Of a DNA stretch of 64,000 nt, positions 8,865 to 16,785 are shown piece by piece; the first letter of the stretch is position 1, and every line of letters begins with the position of its first letter. The position numbers were made by a program, and so were the translations under genes. A model generated the notes under the pieces. It saw only the letters and a program-made list of their open reading frames with translations. It did not search any database and was not told the origin of the DNA. Source of the stretch: Pseudomonas fluorescens (GTDB lineage Bacteria; Pseudomonadota; Gammaproteobacteria; Pseudomonadales; Pseudomonadaceae); contig NZ_MOBX01000013.1 of assembly GCF_003732425.1 (NCBI RefSeq), forward strand, positions 186,001-250,000, given 5' to 3'.

Positions 8865-9986
8865 TTACAACGCAAACGTAGTCCCCCGAGTATTCACAAA
8901 CAGCGAATAGATCGAGTGACTACTGGCCATGAACAACCGGTTCCCTTCGCGCCCCCCAAAGCACAAATTCGGGCAGCGCTCTGGCAGCGATATGTGCCCG
9001 ATCGCCTTGCCCTGCGGATTGAACACACGCACGCCGTCGAGTTTTTCCAGGTCGGCCTTGGGGTCACCATTACCGCCCCAGCCGCACCACAGGTTGCCCG
9101 CTTCATCGCATTTGATGCCGTCGATTGCGGCGTAGTCCAGCCCTTCAATGTGCTTGCGGCGCTCGCCGAGTGTGCCGTCGTCCTTTACGGCAATTGCCCA
9201 GATCAGGCGATTGGGCTTGGCGCGACCTTCAACGACGTACAGGGTCTTCTCATCGGGCGAAAAGCACAGGCCGTTGGGGCCGTTGAGGTCATCGATGACC
9301 CGCGTGATTTTTTTGCTCTCGCCGTCGATGCGGTACACAGCGTGGGGTTGGCTCGGGGTGATTTTGTGGCCTTCGTAGTTGTTGCTGGTCTGGAAGGGCG
9401 GGTCGCTGAACCAGATCGATCCGTCACTTTTGCAGACGATGTCGTTGGGCGAGTTGAAGGGTTTGCCGTCGAAGCTGTCGGCCAGCACGGTGATCGTGCC
9501 ATTGGCTTCGGTGCGCGTGATGCGCCGTCCTTCGCTGGTGGTGGTGGAGCCTTCGCAGACGATCAGACGCCCTTGGCGATCCCGGCACATGCCGTTGGAG
9601 AAGTTGGAGTGTTCGCGGTACACGCTGAAGGTATCGGTGATTTCGTCCCAGCGCATGATGCGATTGTTGGGGATGTCGCTGACCAGCAAATAGCGGCCAT
9701 CACCGACCCAGACCGGCCCTTCGGCCCAGCGCATACCGGTGGCAAGTTTTTCAACACTGGCATTGAAGACACGTAGTTCGAGGAAGCTGTCGTCGAGGAT
9801 GTGAATCAGTGGATCAGGGTAGCGCTGACTCAAGGGCTCGGCGGCCTCGGCAAGTCGGGTTAGCGCGGTACTGCCGACGGTGGCGAGCGTGGCGGAAACG
9901 GCGAGGGACTTTTTCAGGAAGCTGCGGCGGGTATTGCCTTGCGCTCGATCAAGGCCTTCAGGCTTGGCGGACAGGGATGAGTCCAT
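8865..9986 (-). CDS. Tat-exported SMP-30/gluconolactonase-like protein
   Basis: 373 residues. The N-terminus has a twin-arginine signal (TRRSFLKK, Arg20-Arg21) followed by a hydrophobic stretch and an ALA-type cleavage region, so the mature protein is probably periplasmic. The rest is a six-bladed beta-propeller of the SMP-30/gluconolactonase/LRE-like family. WAEGPVW carries the metal-binding Glu, and NSPNDIV and NGPNGLCFS are also seen. Known relatives are calcium- or zinc-dependent lactonases. It stands alone, converging on the deaminase gene, with GGAG before the start. Substrate unknown; a sugar lactone is the family expectation. Confidence 0.85.
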   Translation of the reverse strand: MDSSLSAKPEGLDRAQGNTRRSFLKKSLAVSATLATVGSTALTRLAEAAEPLSQRYPDPLIHILDDSFLELRVFNASVEKLATGMRWAEGPVWVGDGRYLLVSDIPNNRIMRWDEITDTFSVYREHSNFSNGMCRDRQGRLIVCEGSTTTSEGRRITRTEANGTITVLADSFDGKPFNSPNDIVCKSDGSIWFSDPPFQTSNNYEGHKITPSQPHAVYRIDGESKKITRVIDDLNGPNGLCFSPDEKTLYVVEGRAKPNRLIWAIAVKDDGTLGERRKHIEGLDYAAIDGIKCDEAGNLWCGWGGNGDPKADLEKLDGVRVFNPQGKAIGHISLPERCPNLCFGGREGNRLFMASSHSIYSLFVNTRGTTFAL

Positions 9987-10170
9987 GTAGCGATCTCCGT
10001 GGTTTTATTTTTTTTGTGGGAGACGTAGTAATACCTTGTGATAGGACATCGTACAAGTTGTTCATTGCGCACGGACCGTAGGGCGTGTGTAGCGATGGAA
10101 GCCAGTGAGCGTGACCTCCACCGTAAAATTGGCATGCGCTAACTTCATGCCCTGCGGGCACGAACAGATC

Positions 10171-11304
10171 TTAGCCAACCATCACTTCATCCAATGCCTG
10201 CTCAAGCATGCTGACCGTGCGCTCGATATTCTGCAGCTTCTCAAGTCCGAACAGGCCGAGGCGAAAGGTCTGGAAGTCGGCCGGTTCGTCGCATTGCAAC
10301 GGTACGCCGGCGGCGATCTGCAGGCCGTGCTCGGCAAATTTCTTGCCGTTCTTGATGTCGGCATCATCGGTGTAGCTCACCACGACACCTGGGGCCTGAA
10401 AGCCGGCAGCAGCCACGCTTTTGACGCCTTTGCCGGTCAACAGGGCGCGTACCCGATCGCCCAGCGCCTGTTGCTCGTCGCGGATCTTGTCGAAACCGTA
10501 GGCTTGCGTCTCTTTCATTACGTCATTGAAGCGCGCGAGGGAATCGCTGGGCATGGTCGCGTGATAGGCATGCCCACCCTGTTCGTACGCCTGCATGATC
10601 TGCAGCCATTTTTTCAGGTCGCAGGCGAAGCTGCTGCTTTGCGTCTGTTCGATGCGCTCAAGCGCCGCAGCACTGAACATCACCAGGGCGCAGCAAGGGG
10701 AGGCGCTCCAGCCTTTCTGCGGTGCGCTGATCAGCAGGTCGACGGCGCATTTGTGCATATCGACCCAAATCGTGCCTGAAGCAATGCAGTCCAGCACGAA
10801 CAGACCACCCACCGCATGCACGGCGTCGCCCACTGCCCGCAGATAGTCGTCGGGCAGGAGGATCCCGGATGAAGTTTCAACGTGGGGCGCGAAGACCACC
10901 TGCGGTTTCTGCGCGGCAATGGCGGCGAGCACTTCGTCCAGCGGCGGCGGGGCGTAGGCCGCTTGGCGACCGCTCTCGACCGGCCGGGCCTTGAGCACCG
11001 TGGTCGCTGCCGGGATGTTGCCCATTTCAAGGATCTGGCTCCAGCGATAACTGAACCAGCCGTTGCGGATCACCAGGCATTGCTGGCCGGTGGCGAACTG
11101 CCGCGCCACCGCTTCCATGCCGAATGTGCCGCTGCCCGGAACCACCGCCACCGCCTCGGCGTTGTAGACCTGTTTCAGGGTCTTGTAAATGTTCTTCATC
11201 ACGCCTTGGAAGGACTGCGACATGTGGTTGAGCGAGCGGTCGGTGTAGACCACTGAATACTCGACCAGCCCCTCAGGATCGATACTGGGATAGAGCTTTG
11301 ACAT
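10171..11304 (-). CDS. Class V PLP aminotransferase (alanine--glyoxylate type)
   Basis: 377 residues. Fold-type I, class V features are present: PGSGT at 56-60 for the cofactor phosphate, the DCIASG region with the ring-contacting Asp, and the Schiff-base lysine Lys197 in SAPQKGWS. The start at 11304 has AAGGAGT; an earlier in-frame ATG has no site. Relatives are annotated as alanine-glyoxylate, serine-glyoxylate or 2-aminoethylphosphonate aminotransferases. SAPQKGWS fits the alanine/serine-glyoxylate branch better than PhnW. It is flanked by unrelated genes, so no pathway can be assigned. Confidence 0.88.
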   Translation of the reverse strand: MSKLYPSIDPEGLVEYSVVYTDRSLNHMSQSFQGVMKNIYKTLKQVYNAEAVAVVPGSGTFGMEAVARQFATGQQCLVIRNGWFSYRWSQILEMGNIPAATTVLKARPVESGRQAAYAPPPLDEVLAAIAAQKPQVVFAPHVETSSGILLPDDYLRAVGDAVHAVGGLFVLDCIASGTIWVDMHKCAVDLLISAPQKGWSASPCCALVMFSAAALERIEQTQSSSFACDLKKWLQIMQAYEQGGHAYHATMPSDSLARFNDVMKETQAYGFDKIRDEQQALGDRVRALLTGKGVKSVAAAGFQAPGVVVSYTDDADIKNGKKFAEHGLQIAAGVPLQCDEPADFQTFRLGLFGLEKLQNIERTVSMLEQALDEVMVG

Positions 11305-11473
11305 GGGTGACTCCTTCGGCAGAGAGGTAAACATCATTGGCAAGCAAGTGTAGGCAAAGGGCAGGGCATGGGCACTGGCAAATCACGTTGGCCAAGTGGA
11401 GCTCCCTGGTTTAGTTTTGCATTCCCGGGTTTCTCTGATTTGAGCTAACCGTACTGACGGATCGCCCCCCCCC

Positions 11474-12440
11474 ATGCTCACAAACCTCTGGTATGTCGTT
11501 GCCCCATCGTCACAGTTGACTGACGGCCTGATGGCGGTTTGGCGCTGATGGCGTCTGCACGCAGATACCGGCGCAGCCCGACCTGCGGATTCCCGCCAAG
11601 GCCCGCGTCGATGCGTACCCGACGCTGGAACGATACGGTTGGATCTGGGTGTTTTTAGGTGATCTGCCTGAGTCTGAACGTCCACCCTTGCCCGCGCTCG
11701 ACTGGGTCGAAGATCCCGCCATTCGCCTGGTCTCGGGCCACTTTGACTGGCAGGCCAGTTGGGACCGGATTATTGAAAACGGTCTGGACTTCGCGCACGC
11801 ACCGTTTGTCCATGGCTCAACCTTCGGCGATCCGGATCATCCCGAGATTGAATCATTCGAGGTCGACAGCGATGCGTGGAGCGGCAGCGCCCAAATGCTT
11901 ATGCGCAGGCCAGCACTCAAAGGACTGTTGAGGCGCAAATCTTCCACCGAGTTTGTCAGTGTGGTCACCGTTCCGGGTTTCCACTTGTCCGGCCCCTGTA
12001 CAACGCTTGAGCTTGAGTTGCCCAACGGCTGGCGGATCTACATCGTCTCGGCGCATGTGCCGATTGACGCCAATCGCACGCGCACCTGGTGGATGATGGG
12101 CAGAACATTCCTGCGCTCCCGACTGCTGGATCGCAGATTCATTGCGAGCAATATCCGTATCTTCGAACAAGATCACGCCGTGCTGAAAAACGTCCGGCCC
12201 GAGCGTGTGCCGGAGTCTTTTCAGCAGGAGGTTTCGTTGAAATCTGACGCGCTGCAGATTGCCTTTCGCAAAGACGTGCAGGCACTGGAGCAACGGGGCT
12301 GGCGCATCGATGAAGAGCGTCTTGCGCGAACGTTCACCGGACGTAAGGCCTGCGCAATACCCAGCCCCGAACGTCGTCAAATTCGCGCTTGGGCGATTGA
12401 GCCGATTCCTCTCGTGGATATCACTCACGAATCCGAATAG
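11474..12440 (+). pseudogene. Rieske ring-hydroxylating oxygenase, internally deleted
   Basis: An ATG at 11474 begins MLTNLWYVVAPSSQLTDGLM, the usual N-terminus of a vanillate-demethylase-like oxygenase. After 24 codons it meets a stop. From 11547 a different frame resumes with DGVCTQIPAQPDLRIPAKAR and runs to 12440 through the catalytic domain, including the mononuclear-iron segment ENGLDFAHAPFVH. The stretch that should lie between, about 60 residues with the C-x-H and C-x2-H Rieske ligands, is absent. A C9 run directly abuts the ATG, leaving no ribosome site. The protein cannot carry an iron-sulfur cluster, so I call it dead even though the C-terminal frame is intact for about 290 codons. 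Confidence 0.82.
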
Positions 12441-12467
12441 CGGCGGGACCGCTAGATACCCTGAACC

Positions 12468-13766
12468 TTACCTTGCTTCACATTGTGGCGAAGGCTCGCC
12501 GCTCAACGCATCGACCATCGGCGGATGCTCCTGCACTGCCTGACGCAGATCTTCGGTCACCCGCAGCTCCGCGCCCGTCGGCGAGAACGTTGCAGCCGCC
12601 GCAAACGGCGCGGGATTGGCCGGAACCGGGCGTTTGCCGCGTCGCCACAGGAAGAAGCTGACCATGCACAGATTGACCAGCGCAAAGACCCAGAACAAAC
12701 CATTGGCACCAAACGAATTCATCACCGGCGAGATCATCATCGGACTGAGCGCCGAGCCCAGCGAGTTGATCAGCAGCAAGCCCTGAATCATCGGTACCAA
12801 GGCTTCGGCCGGGGCGCGGTCGGCGGCGTGGCTGACCGCCACCGGGTAAAGCGCGAACACACCGCCGCCGAGCAGAAACAACATCACCGCCAGCAGCGTC
12901 GAGGACAACGGCAGCAGGACGATCACCAGCGACAACACGGTGCACGCCACCGTCAAAATCGTCAGCACCTGCAAACGATCTTTGCGGTCGGACCAACGCC
13001 CGACCGGGTATTGCAGAAGCATCGCACCGAGGATGGTCCAGGCCATCATGCTGCCGACTTCCCCGACATTCAGGCCGCTGCGCTGCAGATACAACGGCAG
13101 CAAGGTGTAAATCGCCGCGATGCTGACACCCGAGCCGAAACAGCCGACCAGCCCGGTCGGCGTCACGCCCAACAGCTGCCGTGGCTTGAGCGGTTCGACC
13201 TGATCGAGCAATGGCGACACGCGCGGCAGGATGACGATCGGCAACACCGACAACGAAGCGAGCATGCCGGCGACCATGAACGGGGCGCTGTCGCTCAACC
13301 CGGTGATTTTCCCCAGCGTTGCCTGCCCCAGCACACCGGCGCCGTACAAGACGATCATGTACAGCGCGAGCAAGCGCCCGCGAATCTTCGCGTCGCCGGC
13401 CAGCAGCAACCAGCTTTCGATCACCAGAAACACGCCGACCGTGGCCCAGCCATTGATCAGGCGCAGGACGAACCAGCCCCACGTGTCATAGAACAATCCC
13501 TGCAGCAGAATGGTCACGGCAATCAGCGAGGCAAAGCTGCCGTAGGCGCGGATATGGCCGATGCGCAGAATCAAACGGTCATTGAACACCGCACCCAAAG
13601 TCAGACCGATGAAGTAGGCCGATGACACGAAACCGATTGTCGTGGCCGAGGCACCGGCGGCGTCCAGGCGAAGGGTGGTCAGGGAGGACAGGAAACCGTT
13701 GCCCAGTGCAACAATGAACAGCCCGAGCAGGGGCGCCAGCGCCATGGCCAGCAAACGCGGAGACAT
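12468..13766 (-). CDS. MFS transporter, YcaD-like
   Basis: 432 residues with 12 predicted membrane segments. GNGFLSSLTTLRLDAAGAS at the N-terminus and the NDRLILRIGHIRAY loop resemble the YcaD group of the major facilitator superfamily. The start is the ATG at 13766 with AGAGG upstream; the frame stays open further up but without signal. The last 45 or so residues are a hydrophilic tail beyond the final helix, longer than usual. It converges on the Rieske pseudogene with only 27 bases between. Substrate unknown. Confidence 0.85.
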   Translation of the reverse strand: MSPRLLAMALAPLLGLFIVALGNGFLSSLTTLRLDAAGASATTIGFVSSAYFIGLTLGAVFNDRLILRIGHIRAYGSFASLIAVTILLQGLFYDTWGWFVLRLINGWATVGVFLVIESWLLLAGDAKIRGRLLALYMIVLYGAGVLGQATLGKITGLSDSAPFMVAGMLASLSVLPIVILPRVSPLLDQVEPLKPRQLLGVTPTGLVGCFGSGVSIAAIYTLLPLYLQRSGLNVGEVGSMMAWTILGAMLLQYPVGRWSDRKDRLQVLTILTVACTVLSLVIVLLPLSSTLLAVMLFLLGGGVFALYPVAVSHAADRAPAEALVPMIQGLLLINSLGSALSPMMISPVMNSFGANGLFWVFALVNLCMVSFFLWRRGKRPVPANPAPFAAAATFSPTGAELRVTEDLRQAVQEHPPMVDALSGEPSPQCEAR

Positions 13767-14298
13767 AAAAACCTCTAGAGATCGAACAGCGCAACGTGCG
13801 CCTCTGCGCATGCGATTGCCAAGCCGGGGTGTGGGGTGCAAGTGCCCGCCGATCGGGCAGGGCGGTTGAGTCGGACACACGTCAGCGAGGTGTGGCCAGC
13901 CATTCGGGTACGCGTTTTTGTGACATTGATGCAGGCAGCCGCCGATGGGGCTGCAAGAGAGCGCGGGATTCTAAGGCTTGTGCAGGATTTGCCAATAGCT
14001 GTTTGCTGCGACGTTGGGACGCAGGTGTTGCCTTTTATGTTTGTCCTGAGTGGCCGGATAAAAAACAGCTTTTGACCATCACCTAAGTGCTAAATTGCCG
14101 CGCGTACGGTAAGTGTTCCGCAATTACGCAAGTTTCTGGAGATCAGCAGCATGGAAGCCCCCCCCCTCAGCGTTTTTTTGGATGCCGCCGCCACAGCATG
14201 GCTAATCAATAGTTGGGAATGAAATTTAGAATGCGCCACTTAATAGCTCATGGATGTGCAGCACAACCCGAGCGTGAAGAACCGCTGGCGAGGCCCCC
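13767..14298. other. Intergenic region with a 23-codon start-like remnant at 14151
   Basis: The gap between the YcaD-like and EamA genes holds no full gene. At 14151 an ATG with a well-placed TGGAGA upstream opens a frame of only 23 codons (MEAPPLSVFLDAAATAWLIN and three more) ending at 14222. It contains C8 and T7 runs. It looks like the promoter and first codons of a gene whose body has been lost, but I do not recognise the protein. Confidence 0.35.
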
Positions 14299-15258
14299 TC
14301 ACGCACCGACTTTAACTTCAGCCTTGACCACTGATTTACGATAAGTCAGCAAAACGATGCCCGTGATCACAATCACCCCGCCGAGAATCTGTCCTTTGCT
14401 GAGCATTTGGTCCAGCACAATCCAGCCCATCAGCAGCGTTGCCAATGGCTCGATGTTCATGACCGGCGCGTTGCGCGGCATGTCCAGTCGAGGCACCGAA
14501 ATGAACAGGACGATAAAACCTGTGCCGTACAGCACCACCAGGGTGGCGAGGGCCAGCCATCCGGTCGAGGTGGCGGGCAGGTTCAAACCGCCTGGGAGGG
14601 CGCCCGTCAGTCCTGCCAGGTTGACGCTGCTGAACACGATGAAAATGGTCAGCAGACTGCGCACCGAGCCACGTACCTGAGACAGTTTGTGGTCGGTGAT
14701 CCACAGCGCGCAGGCGAACACGCTGGCGGCGCAGAATGCGAGTGCGACGCCCGTCAGCCATTGCGCACCGACGTCTGTCGTGGTCGAGAGACGCCCGGGG
14801 ACATCCAGCACAAACACCAGACCCAATAGAATCAAGCCCATCAACGTCGCGGTGCGTGCGCTCGGTCGCGGGCCACCCAGCGCCCAGGTGAGCAATGCCA
14901 GCAGAATGGGGAATACGTTCGCCACCAGCAGGGCTAGCGCCACCGGCACCCGTGCGACAGCGGAATACAGACACAGACTCTGCGCAGTGATCAGCAACCC
15001 CAGCAACAGTTGCCAGCGCCAGGCACCCGCCGACAAGCGCAGGCTTTGTCTTTGCCACAGCACCAGGATGGCGAGCACCAGCAAGGTCCCGCCGGAACGC
15101 ATCAAAATCGCCAGCAGCACACCCGCACCGTTATCAAATGCGACTCGCGCCGCCACATGATTGCCGGCAAACGCACAGCCCATGCACAACAGAATGATCA
15201 CAGCCAGATAACGGGGGTAGGGCGGCGGTACGGTTTGCGCAGTGGTAGGGCGAGGCAT
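14299..15258 (-). CDS. EamA/DMT-family transporter
   Basis: 319 residues arranged as two EamA repeats of five membrane helices each, the drug/metabolite transporter pattern (RhaT/YdcZ-like export or uptake of small metabolites). The GNHVAARVAFDNGAG segment after helix 1 and the EPLATLLMGWIVLDQ motif in the second repeat are typical. The start at 15258 precedes MPRPTTAQ; no strong ribosome site is visible. A palindrome GTTGT-CGT-ACAAC sits 49 bases upstream and could be a GntR-type operator. Substrate unknown. Confidence 0.85.
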   Translation of the reverse strand: MPRPTTAQTVPPPYPRYLAVIILLCMGCAFAGNHVAARVAFDNGAGVLLAILMRSGGTLLVLAILVLWQRQSLRLSAGAWRWQLLLGLLITAQSLCLYSAVARVPVALALLVANVFPILLALLTWALGGPRPSARTATLMGLILLGLVFVLDVPGRLSTTTDVGAQWLTGVALAFCAASVFACALWITDHKLSQVRGSVRSLLTIFIVFSSVNLAGLTGALPGGLNLPATSTGWLALATLVVLYGTGFIVLFISVPRLDMPRNAPVMNIEPLATLLMGWIVLDQMLSKGQILGGVIVITGIVLLTYRKSVVKAEVKVGA

Positions 15259-15306
15259 GGCAGATCTCAGGATTTTTAGCCGTTCGAACGACTTGGTTTT
15301 TATTTG

Positions 15307-15319
15307 GTTGTCGTACAAC
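15307..15319. promoter_or_regulatory. Possible GntR/FadR-type operator
   Basis: GTTGT-CGT-ACAAC is a perfect palindrome with a 3-base centre and fits the TnGTnnnACnA pattern of FadR-subfamily operators. It lies just upstream of the EamA start. No GntR gene lies in this window, so the binder would be encoded elsewhere. Confidence 0.35.
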
Positions 15320-15502
15320 TAGCCGGTTTTACCGCATTCGACGGCGTCGGGCAATAGACCTGAAAGCTCACAGCTATGCATGTGTCAGGCGTTACGGTTG
15401 GGTTTTCACGTCTGTGCCTAAATGCAGAGATCGTATGACATGGTAGAAGAGGGGCGCATCGGCCCCTGATTCCAAGGATTTACACATTCATTCTGCTTCT
15501 GC

Positions 15503-16615
15503 TCAAGGATGAAATGGATAATCGATGTACCCACGCTGATCCCCGCCGAAAAAGCTGCTCGGGTCTGGCGCGTTGAGTGTCAGGCCATCGTGCAGCCGAC
15601 GCGGCAAGTCGGGGTTGGCCAGGAACGGGCGGCCAAACGCGATGATGTCAGCACGATCGGCGATCAGCGCCTGTTCGGCAGATTGCGCATCGTAGCCGCC
15701 GGCCAGGATCAGCACGCCGTTCCAGGTCTTGCGCAACTGGGCAATGATCGCGTCCCAGCGCGGGTCGAAATTTTCATCTTTGACGGTGCCGACCATCGCT
15801 GGCTCCACCAAGTGAAGGTAGGCCAGATTCCATTGGTTGAGCGCTTCGACGAGATGGCCGAAGGTTGCTTCCGGGGTGTCATCGCCCATGCCCATGAAGC
15901 GCCCCATTGGCGTCAGGCGTACGCCGACCCGCTCGGCACCGACTTCTTCAGTGACGGCCGCGACCACTTCCAGCAGAAACCGCGCGCGGTTTTCCACGCT
16001 GCCGCCATAGGCATCGTCACGCTGGTTACTGTTGCTGTTAAGAAACTGGTCGAGCAGGTAACCGTTGCCGGCATGAATTTCCACACCGTCCATGCCCGCC
16101 TGCAATGCGTTGTGCGCGGCCACGCGGTAGTCCTCGACGATGCCGGCGATTTCCGCGGTTTCCAGCGCGCGTGGCACCGGTACATCACCCCAGACGCCGT
16201 TACCGTGTTCGTCGACGATAAACGTCTTGCCAGGAACGGGCAGCGCGCTTGGCGCTACCGGCAGGCCGGCATCGGGTTGAAAGCTGGGGTGGGAGACCCG
16301 GCCGACGTGCCACAGTTGCATGAAGATCAGGCCCCCGGCTTCATGTACCGCCGCGCTGACGTCACGCCACGCGCGGACCTGCTCAGGGCTATAGATGCCC
16401 GGCGTCCAGGCGTAACCCTGAGCCTGTTGGGAGATTTGCGTGGCCTCGGTGATGATCAGCGCAGCGCTGGCCCGTTGGCGGTAGTACTCGGCGTTCATCG
16501 GCGTTGGCACATCGCCCGGTTGGCCGGCGCGTGAGCGCGTCAGCGGCGCCATCGCCACGCGATGGGCGAGGGTGTAAGGACCGAGTGCGAGGGGTTGGAA
16601 CAGGCGACGAGTCAT
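15503..16615 (-). CDS. Old Yellow Enzyme-family NAD(P)H:flavin oxidoreductase
   Basis: 370 residues, the usual length of bacterial OYE proteins (NemA, XenB, pentaerythritol tetranitrate reductase). FMN and substrate motifs are intact: PLTRSRA near the N-terminus, HVGRVSHPSFQPD, HAGNGYLLDQFLN (His and Asn pair for substrate), RVGVRLTP, GRPFLANPDLPRR, and YIDYP at the end. It reduces activated alkenes, nitro esters or N-ethylmaleimide with NADPH. A GGAGC site precedes the ATG. It is monocistronic as far as can be seen; no TetR (NemR) gene adjoins. Confidence 0.92.
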   Translation of the reverse strand: MTRRLFQPLALGPYTLAHRVAMAPLTRSRAGQPGDVPTPMNAEYYRQRASAALIITEATQISQQAQGYAWTPGIYSPEQVRAWRDVSAAVHEAGGLIFMQLWHVGRVSHPSFQPDAGLPVAPSALPVPGKTFIVDEHGNGVWGDVPVPRALETAEIAGIVEDYRVAAHNALQAGMDGVEIHAGNGYLLDQFLNSNSNQRDDAYGGSVENRARFLLEVVAAVTEEVGAERVGVRLTPMGRFMGMGDDTPEATFGHLVEALNQWNLAYLHLVEPAMVGTVKDENFDPRWDAIIAQLRKTWNGVLILAGGYDAQSAEQALIADRADIIAFGRPFLANPDLPRRLHDGLTLNAPDPSSFFGGDQRGYIDYPFHP

Positions 16616-16785
16616 GGGTAGCTCCAGATTTCAATAGAAGGCATTCAAGCGCGGCAGCAGGGCTGCGAACCAGTGCCGGTAACTTAACCGCGTGCAGCGG
16701 GGCTGATAATCGGTGACCGGCGCTACGCTGTTTTGCGCGTAACGCAACGGCGCCCGTGCTCATCGGCGATGAACACGGGCGTGTC

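Noticed and set aside
12483..13625. 380-codon open frame opposite the YcaD-like carrier
   Set aside because: Gln/Arg/His-rich antisense shadow of a membrane protein; no ribosome site.
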